Assembly (NCBI GenBank): GCA_035270785.1
Contig: DATESN010000095.1
Span: 1 to 12,565 of the forward strand
DNA length: 12,565 bases
Origin: DATESN01 sp035270785
GTDB taxonomy: Bacteria > Bacillota > Clostridia > Lachnospirales > Lachnospiraceae
Reading direction: 5' to 3'
Every line of letters begins with the position of its first letter. The first letter of the stretch is position 1. Made by a program: the position numbers and the translations under genes. Positions 1 through 7,430 of the stretch are shown here, in pieces. A model generated the notes under the pieces. It saw nothing but the letters and a program-made list of their open reading frames with translations. It searched no databases and was not told where the DNA came from.

Positions 1-503
1 TCACTTTCGTATTTCACAGCCATTACCGGTTCCGCCGTTAATAGACACTTATTTACATCAAAATCAATATATTTATCAAAGTTTTTTACTTCCTTCCATG
101 GCATACCATTCATTCTTGATTCTAATTCAAGATACTGATCCATTCTTGTTCCTACAATGATATGATCCCCTAAATAGGTACAAATCCCACAATCTTTTTC
201 TTTTGCAAATCGAAATAACCCCGGTATTATATAATTGGGTAACGTTTTCTGATATACAACTTCCCCTGTCCTACAATTTATTATATTACCTCCATTAAAG
301 GAAATTAAGTAACCACCATATTTCTCTAGTTCTAATTCTTTTGCATATCTAGTCATCCCTGGTGTTGGTCTGCCAGATGCTAACATAACGATATGACCCT
401 GTTCTTGAATAAGATGAATCGCTTCCTTAGTTTTGATTGTGATATCTTTTTGAGAATTGGTTAATGTTCCATCTATATCTAATACTAATACCTTTGTATT
501 CAT
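1..503 (-). CDS. Cof-type HAD-superfamily phosphatase, N-terminal part (cut by window edge)
   Basis: Reading from the ATG at 503-501 gives 167 codons before the window edge; the C-terminal part lies outside. HAD motif I is DIDGT at residues 9-13, with Asp9 as the expected nucleophile and Asp11 as the general acid/base. Motif II is LASGR at 41-45, with Ser43 as the phosphate-binding residue. NGG at 70-72 precedes what should be a type IIB cap starting near residue 83. Motifs III and IV are off the edge. This pattern is that of the Cof/YidA group, cytosolic Mg-dependent phosphatases acting on sugar phosphates, flavin or nucleotide phosphates; the substrate cannot be read from this part. The ATG lies one base after the stop of the MATE gene upstream, with an AAGGAGAG ribosome site inside the end of that gene, so the two are very likely co-transcribed and translationally coupled. 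Confidence 0.92.
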   Translation of the reverse strand, partial: MNTKVLVLDIDGTLTNSQKDITIKTKEAIHLIQEQGHIVMLASGRPTPGMTRYAKELELEKYGGYLISFNGGNIINCRTGEVVYQKTLPNYIIPGLFRFAKEKDCGICTYLGDHIIVGTRMDQYLELESRMNGMPWKEVKNFDKYIDFDVNKCLLTAEPVMAVKYES

Positions 504-504
504 T

Positions 505-1881
505 TTAATCAAGCTCTCCTTGGAGTTTTATTTGGTTTCTTTCATCCCGTTTCAATTGTCTTAAGAAAGACAGGCCTAATGGTAAGGTCAGTAAAACTGC
601 TAACACGTCCGCAATAGGTTGCGCTAACTGAATTCCTACTATACCAAACAATCTTGGAAGTATCCATATAATAGGAAGAAAAAATAAACCTTGTCTTGAA
701 GCTGCTGCGATAGAAGCACTTAGTGATTTTCCTACAGCCTGTAACATCATATTACATAATATGATCCAGGAATTCAGTGGAAATGTAATACATTGCATTT
801 GCAATGCAAATGTACCTACCTCTATTACCTTTAAATCCCCTTTTCTAAAAAGCTCCACTAGATTCGTAGCAAATATAAAACATAAAAGACCAATCACAAT
901 GAGGAAGACGAAAGAACTTTTTACACAAAACCAAAATGCCTTTCGAACTCTACCATACAGTTTAGCTCCATAATTAAATCCACATACTGGTTGAAACCCT
1001 TGTCCAAATCCTATCATTGTTGAATTCGCAAACATCGTAATTCTAGATACAATTGACATACCTGCTATTGCTTCAATTCCATATGCCTTTGCTGTTAAAT
1101 TTAAACTGATAACAGCAATACTTGCAAGCCCCTGTCTACATAGGGATGGAAACCCTCCTTGTAACATGGTTTTTAAATAATACCATGAAAATGATATATT
1201 CTTAACGTTTAATTTTATATTTCCACCTTTTGTCGTTCCTAACAATAATAATAATAAACTTATGAACTGACTTATAATTGTTGCTATCGCTGCTCCGGAT
1301 ATGCCTAAATCAAATACAAAGATCAGAAGTGGATCTAATGCAATATTAATGACTGCTCCAGAAACAATTCCTACCATAGCATATACTGCATTTCCTTGAT
1401 ATCGTAGTTGATTATTTAGTACAATAGAAGCAGTCATAATAGGAGCACCAAATAATATGATTCCTAAGTAATCCTTCGTATATGATAAAAATGCATCTGT
1501 GGATCCTAAAAAATAGGATAATGGATTTAAAAATAAGAGACCGATGATGGCAAGAAGTATGCCACATAATATGGAATAGAAAAAGCCACTTGATGTCATA
1601 ATGGTAGCCTCTTTTATCTTATTTTCCCCTAGCTTCCTAGAAATGAAAACTCCCGATCCATGTCCAAACAAAAATCCAATTGCCTGTATAATTGCCATTA
1701 CAGAGAATACTACTCCAACTGCTGCAGTTGCTTCCGTGTTTATCTTACCTACAAAAAAAGTATCTGCCATATTATAAAATGATGTGATCAACATGCTTAT
1801 TATGGTAGGTACTGCTAATTTTAACACTAACCTTTCCACTGGTTCTGTTGTCATATATATATTTTTTTCCACTTGTTTCAT
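505..1881 (-). CDS. MATE-family efflux transporter
   Basis: The 458-residue product is almost wholly hydrophobic, with about twelve predicted membrane segments, the usual length and topology for MATE antiporters. Family-typical stretches are an early membrane segment ending MADTFFVGK (38-46), GHGSGVFISRKLG (73-85) after the second helix, DPLLIF (183-188) near the end of the first half, and GFGQGFQPVCGFNYGA (291-306) in the second half. MATE proteins in the cytoplasmic membrane export cationic drugs or metabolites in exchange for sodium ions or protons; the substrate here is unknown. The start is supported by AAGGAT six bases before the ATG. A strong promoter lies about 50 bases upstream. The HAD phosphatase gene follows after one base, which suggests a two-gene unit. 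No TetR- or MarR-type regulator gene is adjacent. Confidence 0.95.
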   Translation of the reverse strand: MKQVEKNIYMTTEPVERLVLKLAVPTIISMLITSFYNMADTFFVGKINTEATAAVGVVFSVMAIIQAIGFLFGHGSGVFISRKLGENKIKEATIMTSSGFFYSILCGILLAIIGLLFLNPLSYFLGSTDAFLSYTKDYLGIILFGAPIMTASIVLNNQLRYQGNAVYAMVGIVSGAVINIALDPLLIFVFDLGISGAAIATIISQFISLLLLLLGTTKGGNIKLNVKNISFSWYYLKTMLQGGFPSLCRQGLASIAVISLNLTAKAYGIEAIAGMSIVSRITMFANSTMIGFGQGFQPVCGFNYGAKLYGRVRKAFWFCVKSSFVFLIVIGLLCFIFATNLVELFRKGDLKVIEVGTFALQMQCITFPLNSWIILCNMMLQAVGKSLSASIAAASRQGLFFLPIIWILPRLFGIVGIQLAQPIADVLAVLLTLPLGLSFLRQLKRDERNQIKLQGELD

Positions 1882-1939
1882 AATTTATCCTTATCTGTCT
1901 TAATTTATTGTTTTTGCTTATTTTTTAGAAAACATTTTT

Positions 1940-1968
1940 ATTATATTCCCTTACCAATGAATTATCAA
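1940..1968 (-). promoter_or_regulatory. Sigma-A-type promoter for the MATE-HAD unit
   Basis: On the minus strand TTGATA (1968-1963) is separated by exactly 17 bp from a perfect TATAAT (1945-1940). Transcription would start near 1933, giving a leader of about 50 bases before the MATE ATG. The match is 5/6 and 6/6, so a fairly strong constitutive promoter is expected. Confidence 0.75.
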
Positions 1969-1975
1969 TGTTTTC

Positions 1976-2004
1976 TTGCCTTTTTTATCCGTTACCTTTA
2001 TAGT
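1976..2004 (+). promoter_or_regulatory. Sigma-A-type promoter for the 252-residue unknown gene
   Basis: TTGCCT (1976-1981) is followed after 17 bp by TATAGT (1999-2004), matching consensus at 4/6 and 5/6. The start would be near 2011, about 62 bases before the ATG. Its -35 box is only 7 bp from the -35 box of the opposing MATE promoter, so one bound protein could affect both. Confidence 0.55.
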
Positions 2005-2014
2005 AATATTAATT

Positions 2015-2034
2015 ACTACTGTTTTTACAGTGGT
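2015..2034. repeat. Inverted repeat at the transcription start of the unknown gene
   Basis: The half-sites ACTACTGT and ACAGTGGT flank a TTTT centre. Five inner base pairs are perfect and the outer three include one mismatch (a G-T wobble if read as RNA). It begins within a few bases of the predicted start of the 252-residue gene, where a repressor would block transcription. It could equally be a small mRNA leader hairpin, or chance in AT-rich DNA. Confidence 0.35.
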
Positions 2035-2072
2035 TTTATTCATTATTATATTGATACTATTATGAGGAAACT

Positions 2073-2831
2073 ATGAAAAATAAATTTTCATCTACTATTG
2101 ATCCCCTTTTATTTGAAGAAGCCTGCCATCTTATCATTGATCATACAAGAAAAATAAATGGCATTGGTACTTTAAGGGAAAAAACAATTCATGCTGTTTT
2201 AAAATATTATTATGCACCAAAGGAAATTTATCATGAACATAAAATTGGTTCTTTTGTTGCTGATATTTTAATAGATGGTGAAATTATGGAAATACAAACC
2301 AGAAACTTTAATACCTTGAGACGAAAACTGGATGCCTTTTTACCTAATCATGAAGTTACTATTATTTATCCAGTGGCCCATACAAAATGGCTTCGTTGGA
2401 TTGATATAGAAACAGGTGAGATTACAAATAAGAGAAAATCTCCCAAAACGGGATCTCTATATGCCATAATCCCTGAGCTATACCGTATAAAAGGTTATTT
2501 AAAAGATCCACATATTCATTTTATTATTTCACTAATTGATGTGGAAGAATCCAGATTACTAAATGGTTGGAGTGCAGATAAGAAAAAAGGTTCTACCAGG
2601 GATGACGGCATTCCTATTGCTATTTATGATGAAATACATATTACTGATAAACAAGATTATATGAAATTACTACCTGATTCTTTACCGGAACTATTTACTT
2701 CTAAAGATTACAAACGTTGTGCTAAGATATCTCAGCATAATGCCGTTATTGGACTAAATATATTAAATTATATGGAGATAATTCAAAGGGTATCAAAAGA
2801 TGGAAATTCTTTTATCTATAAAAAGCAATAA
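2073..2831 (+). CDS. Unknown protein, possible PD-(D/E)xK nuclease-like core plus C-terminal winged helix
   Basis: I do not recognise a named gene. The 252-residue protein is soluble, with no signal peptide or membrane segment. Residues 30-80 contain a helix with Glu36 (TLREKTIHAVLKYYY), then Asp64 in a beta strand (FVADILIDG) and Glu73-Ile-Gln75 in the next strand. The E...D...ExQ spacing resembles PD-(D/E)xK nuclease-type folds in which Gln replaces Lys, as in CoiA-like proteins; this is inference. A conserved-looking block, HTKWLRWID...KRKSPKTG, spans 103-127. Residues 204-249 look like a winged helix: SKDYKRCAKIS, then a recognition-helix-like QHNAVIGLNILNYMEII, then a basic wing. I recall similar proteins annotated only as hypothetical in Lachnospiraceae, unverified. 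GAGG five bases before the ATG supports the start. It has its own promoter and terminator, so it is probably monocistronic, and it opposes the replication fork. Confidence 0.85.
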   Translation: MKNKFSSTIDPLLFEEACHLIIDHTRKINGIGTLREKTIHAVLKYYYAPKEIYHEHKIGSFVADILIDGEIMEIQTRNFNTLRRKLDAFLPNHEVTIIYPVAHTKWLRWIDIETGEITNKRKSPKTGSLYAIIPELYRIKGYLKDPHIHFIISLIDVEESRLLNGWSADKKKGSTRDDGIPIAIYDEIHITDKQDYMKLLPDSLPELFTSKDYKRCAKISQHNAVIGLNILNYMEIIQRVSKDGNSFIYKKQ

Positions 2832-2861
2832 GTGATTCTACTAGAATCACTTATTGTTTTT
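2826..2861. terminator. Bidirectional intrinsic terminator between the unknown gene and gyrA
   Basis: A 13-bp perfect stem (2826-2838 with 2844-2856) closes a five-base loop. On the plus strand it is followed by five T (2857-2861). On the minus strand the stem is followed by one C and then five T (complement of 2820-2824), so it can also end the gyrA transcript. The TAA stop of the plus-strand gene lies inside the left arm. Confidence 0.88.
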
Positions 2862-2877
2862 AAACTTTATTTTGATT

Positions 2878-5454
2878 TTATTCTTCTTCTAAATTATCTT
2901 CTAAACTATCTTCTAATGCTTCTTCCAAGTCTTCTTCCAAAGATCCTGTTAAGTCTTCTGTAATCTCTTCTAAGGCATCATCCAGGTTTTCAAATTCTTG
3001 TTCTCCATTTGATACTCTTTCACGTACTTTGGCAATTTGAGCTACTTTAATTCCATCTTGAAGATTGATCATCTTTACACCTGATGTAATTCTTCCAAGC
3101 GTTGAGATTGCTTCCATTCGGAGCTGAATAATAATTCCTTCTGATGTTATCATCATAATTTCATGATCGTCTGTAACCGCCTTTACACCAACCACGATTC
3201 CTGTCTTTTCCGTGATTTTATAGCATTTAACGCCTTTACCACCACGTTTTTGAACCGTAAACTCTTCTAAGAAGGTTCGTTTTCCCATACCGTTTTCAGA
3301 AACAATAAGTAAAGAATCACCCTGATGATCTAACTGCATACCAATGATGGAATCGCCATCGGAAAGATTCATCCCAATAACACCCATAGATGTCCTACCT
3401 GTTGGTCTAACATCTGTTTCTTTAAATCGTATACACATCCCATGCATGGTTACTAGGAATATCTCTGTATCTTTATCTGTTGATTTAACTTCAATTAATT
3501 CATCATCTTCACGAAGATTAATTGCTGCTAAACCATTTTTACGAACATTGCTATATTCCAGAATAGAAGTTTTCTTCACAATTCCTTTTTTTGTTACCAT
3601 AAATAAGTTCTTGTCTTCTTCATAATCCTTAATAGGGATAATAGCAGAAATCTTTTCCCCTGGATTTAATTGAAGAAGATTGATAATTGCCGTTCCTCTA
3701 GCTGTACGGCTAGCTTCCGGTATCTCATATGCTTTCAAACGATATACTCGCCCAAAGTTTGTAAAGAAATTAATATAATGATGGGTGGTTGTCATAAGAA
3801 GGTCCTCAATAAAATCTTCCTCAATTGTCTGCATTCCTTTGATACCCTTACCACCACGATGTTGCGCTTTGAAATTATCTACTGTCATTCGTTTAATATA
3901 TCCAAGCTTTGTCATTGCCAAAACCGTATTATTTCTAGGAATTAAATCTTCCATTGATATATCAAATTCATCAAACCCTATGGTACTTCTTCTGTTATCC
4001 CCATATTTATCAGCAATAAAAGTTATTTCCTCTCTGATCACTCCAAGGAGTAACTTTTCATCACCTAAAATGGCAATTAACTGTGATATCTTCTCCATTA
4101 ATTCAAGGTGTTCGTTTTCAAGCTTTTCTCTTTCCAAACCTGTTAACGCACGAAGTCTCATATCGACAATTGCTTGTGACTGCACTTCAGAAAGACCAAA
4201 ACGTTCCATTAAACTTATTTTTGCAATGCTAGTATTACTGCTTGCTCTAATTATTTTAATAACTTCATCAATATTATCAAGTGCAATTAGTAATCCTTGT
4301 AAAATATGGTCTCTTTCCTCAGCTTTATTCAATTCATATTTTGTTCTTCTTGTAACTACATCTTTTTGATGAACTAAGTAATAGTTTAACATATCGTGTA
4401 TATTCATTACCCTTGGTTCATTATTTACAAGGGCAAGCATAATTACACCAAAGGTATCTTGTAACTGGGTATGTTTATAAAGTAAATTGATGATAACATT
4501 AGCATTTGCATCTCTACGTAGTTCAACTACAATACGCATACCATCTCTATCTGATTCATCTCGTAAATCAGTAATTCCATCAATCTTTTTATCTCGTACT
4601 AATTCAGCCATCTTTTCAACCAAGCGCGCCTTATTAACCATGTATGGTAATTCAGAAATAATAATAAGGCTTTTTCCATTTGGCATTGTTTCAATATCCG
4701 TGACACCGCGAACCCTAACTTTTCCACGTCCTGTCCTATATGCTTGATCACTTCCACTTGTTCCTAAAATAATACCACCTGTTGGAAAATCAGGTCCCTT
4801 AACAATATCTAATATCTCTTCAATATCAGTTTCTCTATCTTCAAGGATTTGATTATCAATCATTTTAACAACCGCACCAACAATTTCACGTAAATTATGT
4901 GGTGGAATATTCGTTGCCATACCTACTGCTATTCCTGTAGTACCATTCACTAAAAGGTTAGGATACCTGCTTGGTAGAACAACTGGTTCTCTTTCTGTTT
5001 CATCAAAGTTAGGTGCAAAATCTACTGTATTTTTATTAATATCTGCGAGCATTTCCATAGAAATTTTAGATAGTCTCGCTTCTGTATAACGCATTGCTGC
5101 AGCTCCATCACCATCAACAGATCCAAAGTTACCATGTCCATCAACCAATGGATATCTTGTTGACCAAGGTTGAGCCATATTTACTAATGATCCATAAATA
5201 GAACTATCCCCGTGTGGATGGTATTTACCCATAGTATCACCAACAATACGTGCACATTTTCTATGGGGTTTATCAGGACCATTATTTAATTCTATCATGG
5301 AAAAGAGAACTCTACGTTGTACTGGTTTTAAACCATCCCGCACATCTGGTAAAGCACGAGCAGCGATTACACTCATGGCATATTCAATATAGGACTTTTC
5401 CATAGTCTTTTTTAAATCTATTTCATGAATTTTATCAAAGATATTTTCTTCCAT
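2878..5454 (-). CDS. gyrA: DNA gyrase subunit A
   Basis: GyrA cleaves and rejoins both DNA strands while GyrB uses ATP to pass a second duplex, introducing negative supercoils. The 858-residue product has the family's normal length. The winged-helix/tower region contains the catalytic Tyr123 in AAMRYTEAR with Arg122 before it. The quinolone-binding loop reads HGDSSIYG (81-88). The C-terminal beta-pinwheel begins near 500 and carries a GyrA box, QHRGGKG (531-537), needed for DNA wrapping; a second box-like QKRGGKG occurs at 735-741. The last forty residues are strongly acidic and end in five tetrads of the form Leu-Glu-x-x. The start has GGAG seven bases upstream. Twenty-one bases separate it from gyrB, so the two subunits are made from one message. 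Transcription ends at the hairpin near 2826-2856. Confidence 0.98.
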   Translation of the reverse strand: MEENIFDKIHEIDLKKTMEKSYIEYAMSVIAARALPDVRDGLKPVQRRVLFSMIELNNGPDKPHRKCARIVGDTMGKYHPHGDSSIYGSLVNMAQPWSTRYPLVDGHGNFGSVDGDGAAAMRYTEARLSKISMEMLADINKNTVDFAPNFDETEREPVVLPSRYPNLLVNGTTGIAVGMATNIPPHNLREIVGAVVKMIDNQILEDRETDIEEILDIVKGPDFPTGGIILGTSGSDQAYRTGRGKVRVRGVTDIETMPNGKSLIIISELPYMVNKARLVEKMAELVRDKKIDGITDLRDESDRDGMRIVVELRRDANANVIINLLYKHTQLQDTFGVIMLALVNNEPRVMNIHDMLNYYLVHQKDVVTRRTKYELNKAEERDHILQGLLIALDNIDEVIKIIRASSNTSIAKISLMERFGLSEVQSQAIVDMRLRALTGLEREKLENEHLELMEKISQLIAILGDEKLLLGVIREEITFIADKYGDNRRSTIGFDEFDISMEDLIPRNNTVLAMTKLGYIKRMTVDNFKAQHRGGKGIKGMQTIEEDFIEDLLMTTTHHYINFFTNFGRVYRLKAYEIPEASRTARGTAIINLLQLNPGEKISAIIPIKDYEEDKNLFMVTKKGIVKKTSILEYSNVRKNGLAAINLREDDELIEVKSTDKDTEIFLVTMHGMCIRFKETDVRPTGRTSMGVIGMNLSDGDSIIGMQLDHQGDSLLIVSENGMGKRTFLEEFTVQKRGGKGVKCYKITEKTGIVVGVKAVTDDHEIMMITSEGIIIQLRMEAISTLGRITSGVKMINLQDGIKVAQIAKVRERVSNGEQEFENLDDALEEITEDLTGSLEEDLEEALEDSLEDNLEEE
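2881..2940 (-). repeat. Five tandem 12-bp repeats encoding the acidic GyrA tail
   Basis: The last 60 coding bases of gyrA are five imperfect 12-bp units, each encoding Leu-Glu-(Glu or Asp)-x (residues 839-858). On the plus strand the units share a TCTTCTAA or TCTTCCAA core. Repeats of this kind can change copy number in frame by slippage, so tail length may vary between strains. Confidence 0.8.
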
Positions 5455-5475
5455 TATTACTCTCCACTCCTATGA

Positions 5476-7392
5476 TTAAACATCAATATTCTTAGCATAT
5501 TTAGCGTTTTCTTCTATAAATTCTCGACGAGGCTCTACCTTATCTCCCATAAGAGTTGTAAAGGTTAAATCTGTTTCTGATTCCGCTTCTGGATTCATAG
5601 TAACTCGAAGTAAGATTCTTTGTTCTGGATCCATTGTTGTTTCCCATAACTGTTCTGCATCCATTTCTCCAAGACCTTTATATCGTTGAATTTTATTATT
5701 TTGATCTCTGCCTACTTCCATAAGAATCGTATTTAATTCTTCATCACTATATGCATACCATATCTTTTTATTTTTTTCCAATTTATAAAGTGGTGGTTGT
5801 GCAAGATATACATGCCCTTCTTTTATTAAATTTGGCATAAAACGATACATAAAGGTAAGAAGCAAGGTGCTAATATGAGCTCCATCAACATCGGCATCCG
5901 TCATAATAATAATTTTATGATATCTTAATTTTTCAATATCAAAATCATCATGAATACCTGTACCAAAAGCCGTAATCATCGCCTTAATTTCTGTATTTGC
6001 ATATATTTTATCAAGTCTTGCTTTCTCTACGTTTAAAATCTTTCCCCGAAGGGGCAAAATTGCTTGGGTATTTCTACTTCTGGCCGTTTTTGCACTACCT
6101 CCAGCAGAATCCCCTTCTACAATATATATTTCACAATTTCTGGGATCTTTATCTGAGCAATCCGCTAATTTTCCAGGAAGAGCCATACTTTCAAGTGCTG
6201 TTTTTCTTCTAGTTAAATCTCTTGCTTTTCTTGCAGCATCTCTAGCCCGTTGAGCCATAATCGATTTTTCACAAATCATTTTTGCTACTACAGGGTTTTG
6301 TTCTAAAAAGTATGTTAATTGTTCACTAATAACACTATCAACTGCCCCTCTTGCTTCTGAATTACCTAGTTTTTGTTTTGTTTGTCCTTCAAATTGAGGA
6401 TCCTCAATTTTTATACTTACAATGGCTGTTAAACCTTCACGAATATCTTCTCCTGTAAGATTTGTTTCATTATCTTTTAATAATTTAACCTTTCTTGCAT
6501 AATCATTAAATGTTTTAGTTAATGCATTTCTAAAACCTGCAAGATGGGTACCACCTTCCGGTGTATTAATATTGTTTACAAAGGTATACGTACTCTCCGT
6601 ATAAGAATCATTATGTTGCATAGCAACTTCTACGTAAACTTTATCCTTTGTACCTTCAAAATACATGATACTATCATACGTTGTTGTTTTACTTTTATTT
6701 AAGTATGAAACGAATTCCTTGATACCACCTTCGTAATGAAACTCTTTCACCTTTTCTTCGCCTTCACGGTTATCAGTAAGAATTATCTTTAAATTTTTTG
6801 TTAAAAATGCCATTTCCCGAAGTCTCTGTTTTAAGATATCATATTCATAAATTGTTTCTTCAAAAATAGTATCATCTGGCTTAAATGTTACAACAGTACC
6901 TGTTTTTTCATAGTCACATTCCCCTATTACTTTTAAAGGACTCATTACAGCTCCCCGTTCGTAACGTTGCTTATAGATTTTTCCTTCACTATAAATTTCA
7001 ACTTCAAGAAAAGCGGATAAAGCATTCACTACAGAAGCACCTACTCCATGAAGTCCACCTGATACTTTGTATCCTCCTCCGCCAAACTTTCCCCCCGCAT
7101 GAAGTACTGTAAAAACTACTTCTACAGCAGGAATTCCCGCCTTTTTATTAATTCCTACTGGAATACCACGACCATTATCAAAAACCGTAATTGAATTATC
7201 ATTATTTATAGTAATTTCTACTTGATTACAATATCCAGCTAATGCCTCATCTATTGCATTATCAACTATTTCATATACAAGGTGGTGTAAACCTCTACTA
7301 GAAGTACTCCCGATATACATTCCTGGTCTCTTTCTTACTGCCTCTAATCCTTCTAATATCTGAATCTGGTCAGCTCCATAATCAGCACTCAT
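5476..7392 (-). CDS. gyrB: DNA gyrase subunit B
   Basis: GyrB supplies the ATPase and the metal-binding TOPRIM part of gyrase. The 638-residue product has the short form usual in Firmicutes, without the insert of the longer proteobacterial enzyme. The GHKL ATPase shows EIVDNAIDEA (41-50) with Asn45 as the magnesium ligand, DNGRGIP (72-78) and GGLHGVGASVVNALS (112-126). The transducer domain follows to about 400. The TOPRIM domain has EGDSAGG (426-432) and the DxDxD triad Asp499/501/503. The tail has the conserved QRYKGLGEMDAEQLWETTMDP. AGGAGG six bases before the ATG makes the start secure. It lies 38 bases after recF, with no promoter evident in that gap, and directly precedes gyrA. Confidence 0.98.
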   Translation of the reverse strand: MSADYGADQIQILEGLEAVRKRPGMYIGSTSSRGLHHLVYEIVDNAIDEALAGYCNQVEITINNDNSITVFDNGRGIPVGINKKAGIPAVEVVFTVLHAGGKFGGGGYKVSGGLHGVGASVVNALSAFLEVEIYSEGKIYKQRYERGAVMSPLKVIGECDYEKTGTVVTFKPDDTIFEETIYEYDILKQRLREMAFLTKNLKIILTDNREGEEKVKEFHYEGGIKEFVSYLNKSKTTTYDSIMYFEGTKDKVYVEVAMQHNDSYTESTYTFVNNINTPEGGTHLAGFRNALTKTFNDYARKVKLLKDNETNLTGEDIREGLTAIVSIKIEDPQFEGQTKQKLGNSEARGAVDSVISEQLTYFLEQNPVVAKMICEKSIMAQRARDAARKARDLTRRKTALESMALPGKLADCSDKDPRNCEIYIVEGDSAGGSAKTARSRNTQAILPLRGKILNVEKARLDKIYANTEIKAMITAFGTGIHDDFDIEKLRYHKIIIMTDADVDGAHISTLLLTFMYRFMPNLIKEGHVYLAQPPLYKLEKNKKIWYAYSDEELNTILMEVGRDQNNKIQRYKGLGEMDAEQLWETTMDPEQRILLRVTMNPEAESETDLTFTTLMGDKVEPRREFIEENAKYAKNIDV

Positions 7393-7430
7393 TTTTTTCC
7401 TCCTATATTGCTTATAAATAACAAATTTTA

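Noticed and set aside
1873..2076. A 67-codon plus-strand reading frame overlapping the start of the unknown gene by four bases
   Set aside because: It overlaps the MATE start, spans both promoters, has no ribosome site and encodes an AT-biased Tyr/Phe/Ile-rich string typical of non-coding DNA.
3785..4369. A 194-codon plus-strand frame antisense to gyrA
   Set aside because: It is the mirror of a conserved gyrA coding region, with Ser/Leu-rich low-complexity content and no ribosome site.
5191..5217. Calling GyrA Gly88 an acquired quinolone-resistance mutation
   Set aside because: The rest of the loop is of the form I recall from Lachnospiraceae with Gly at this place, so it is better treated as a lineage feature.
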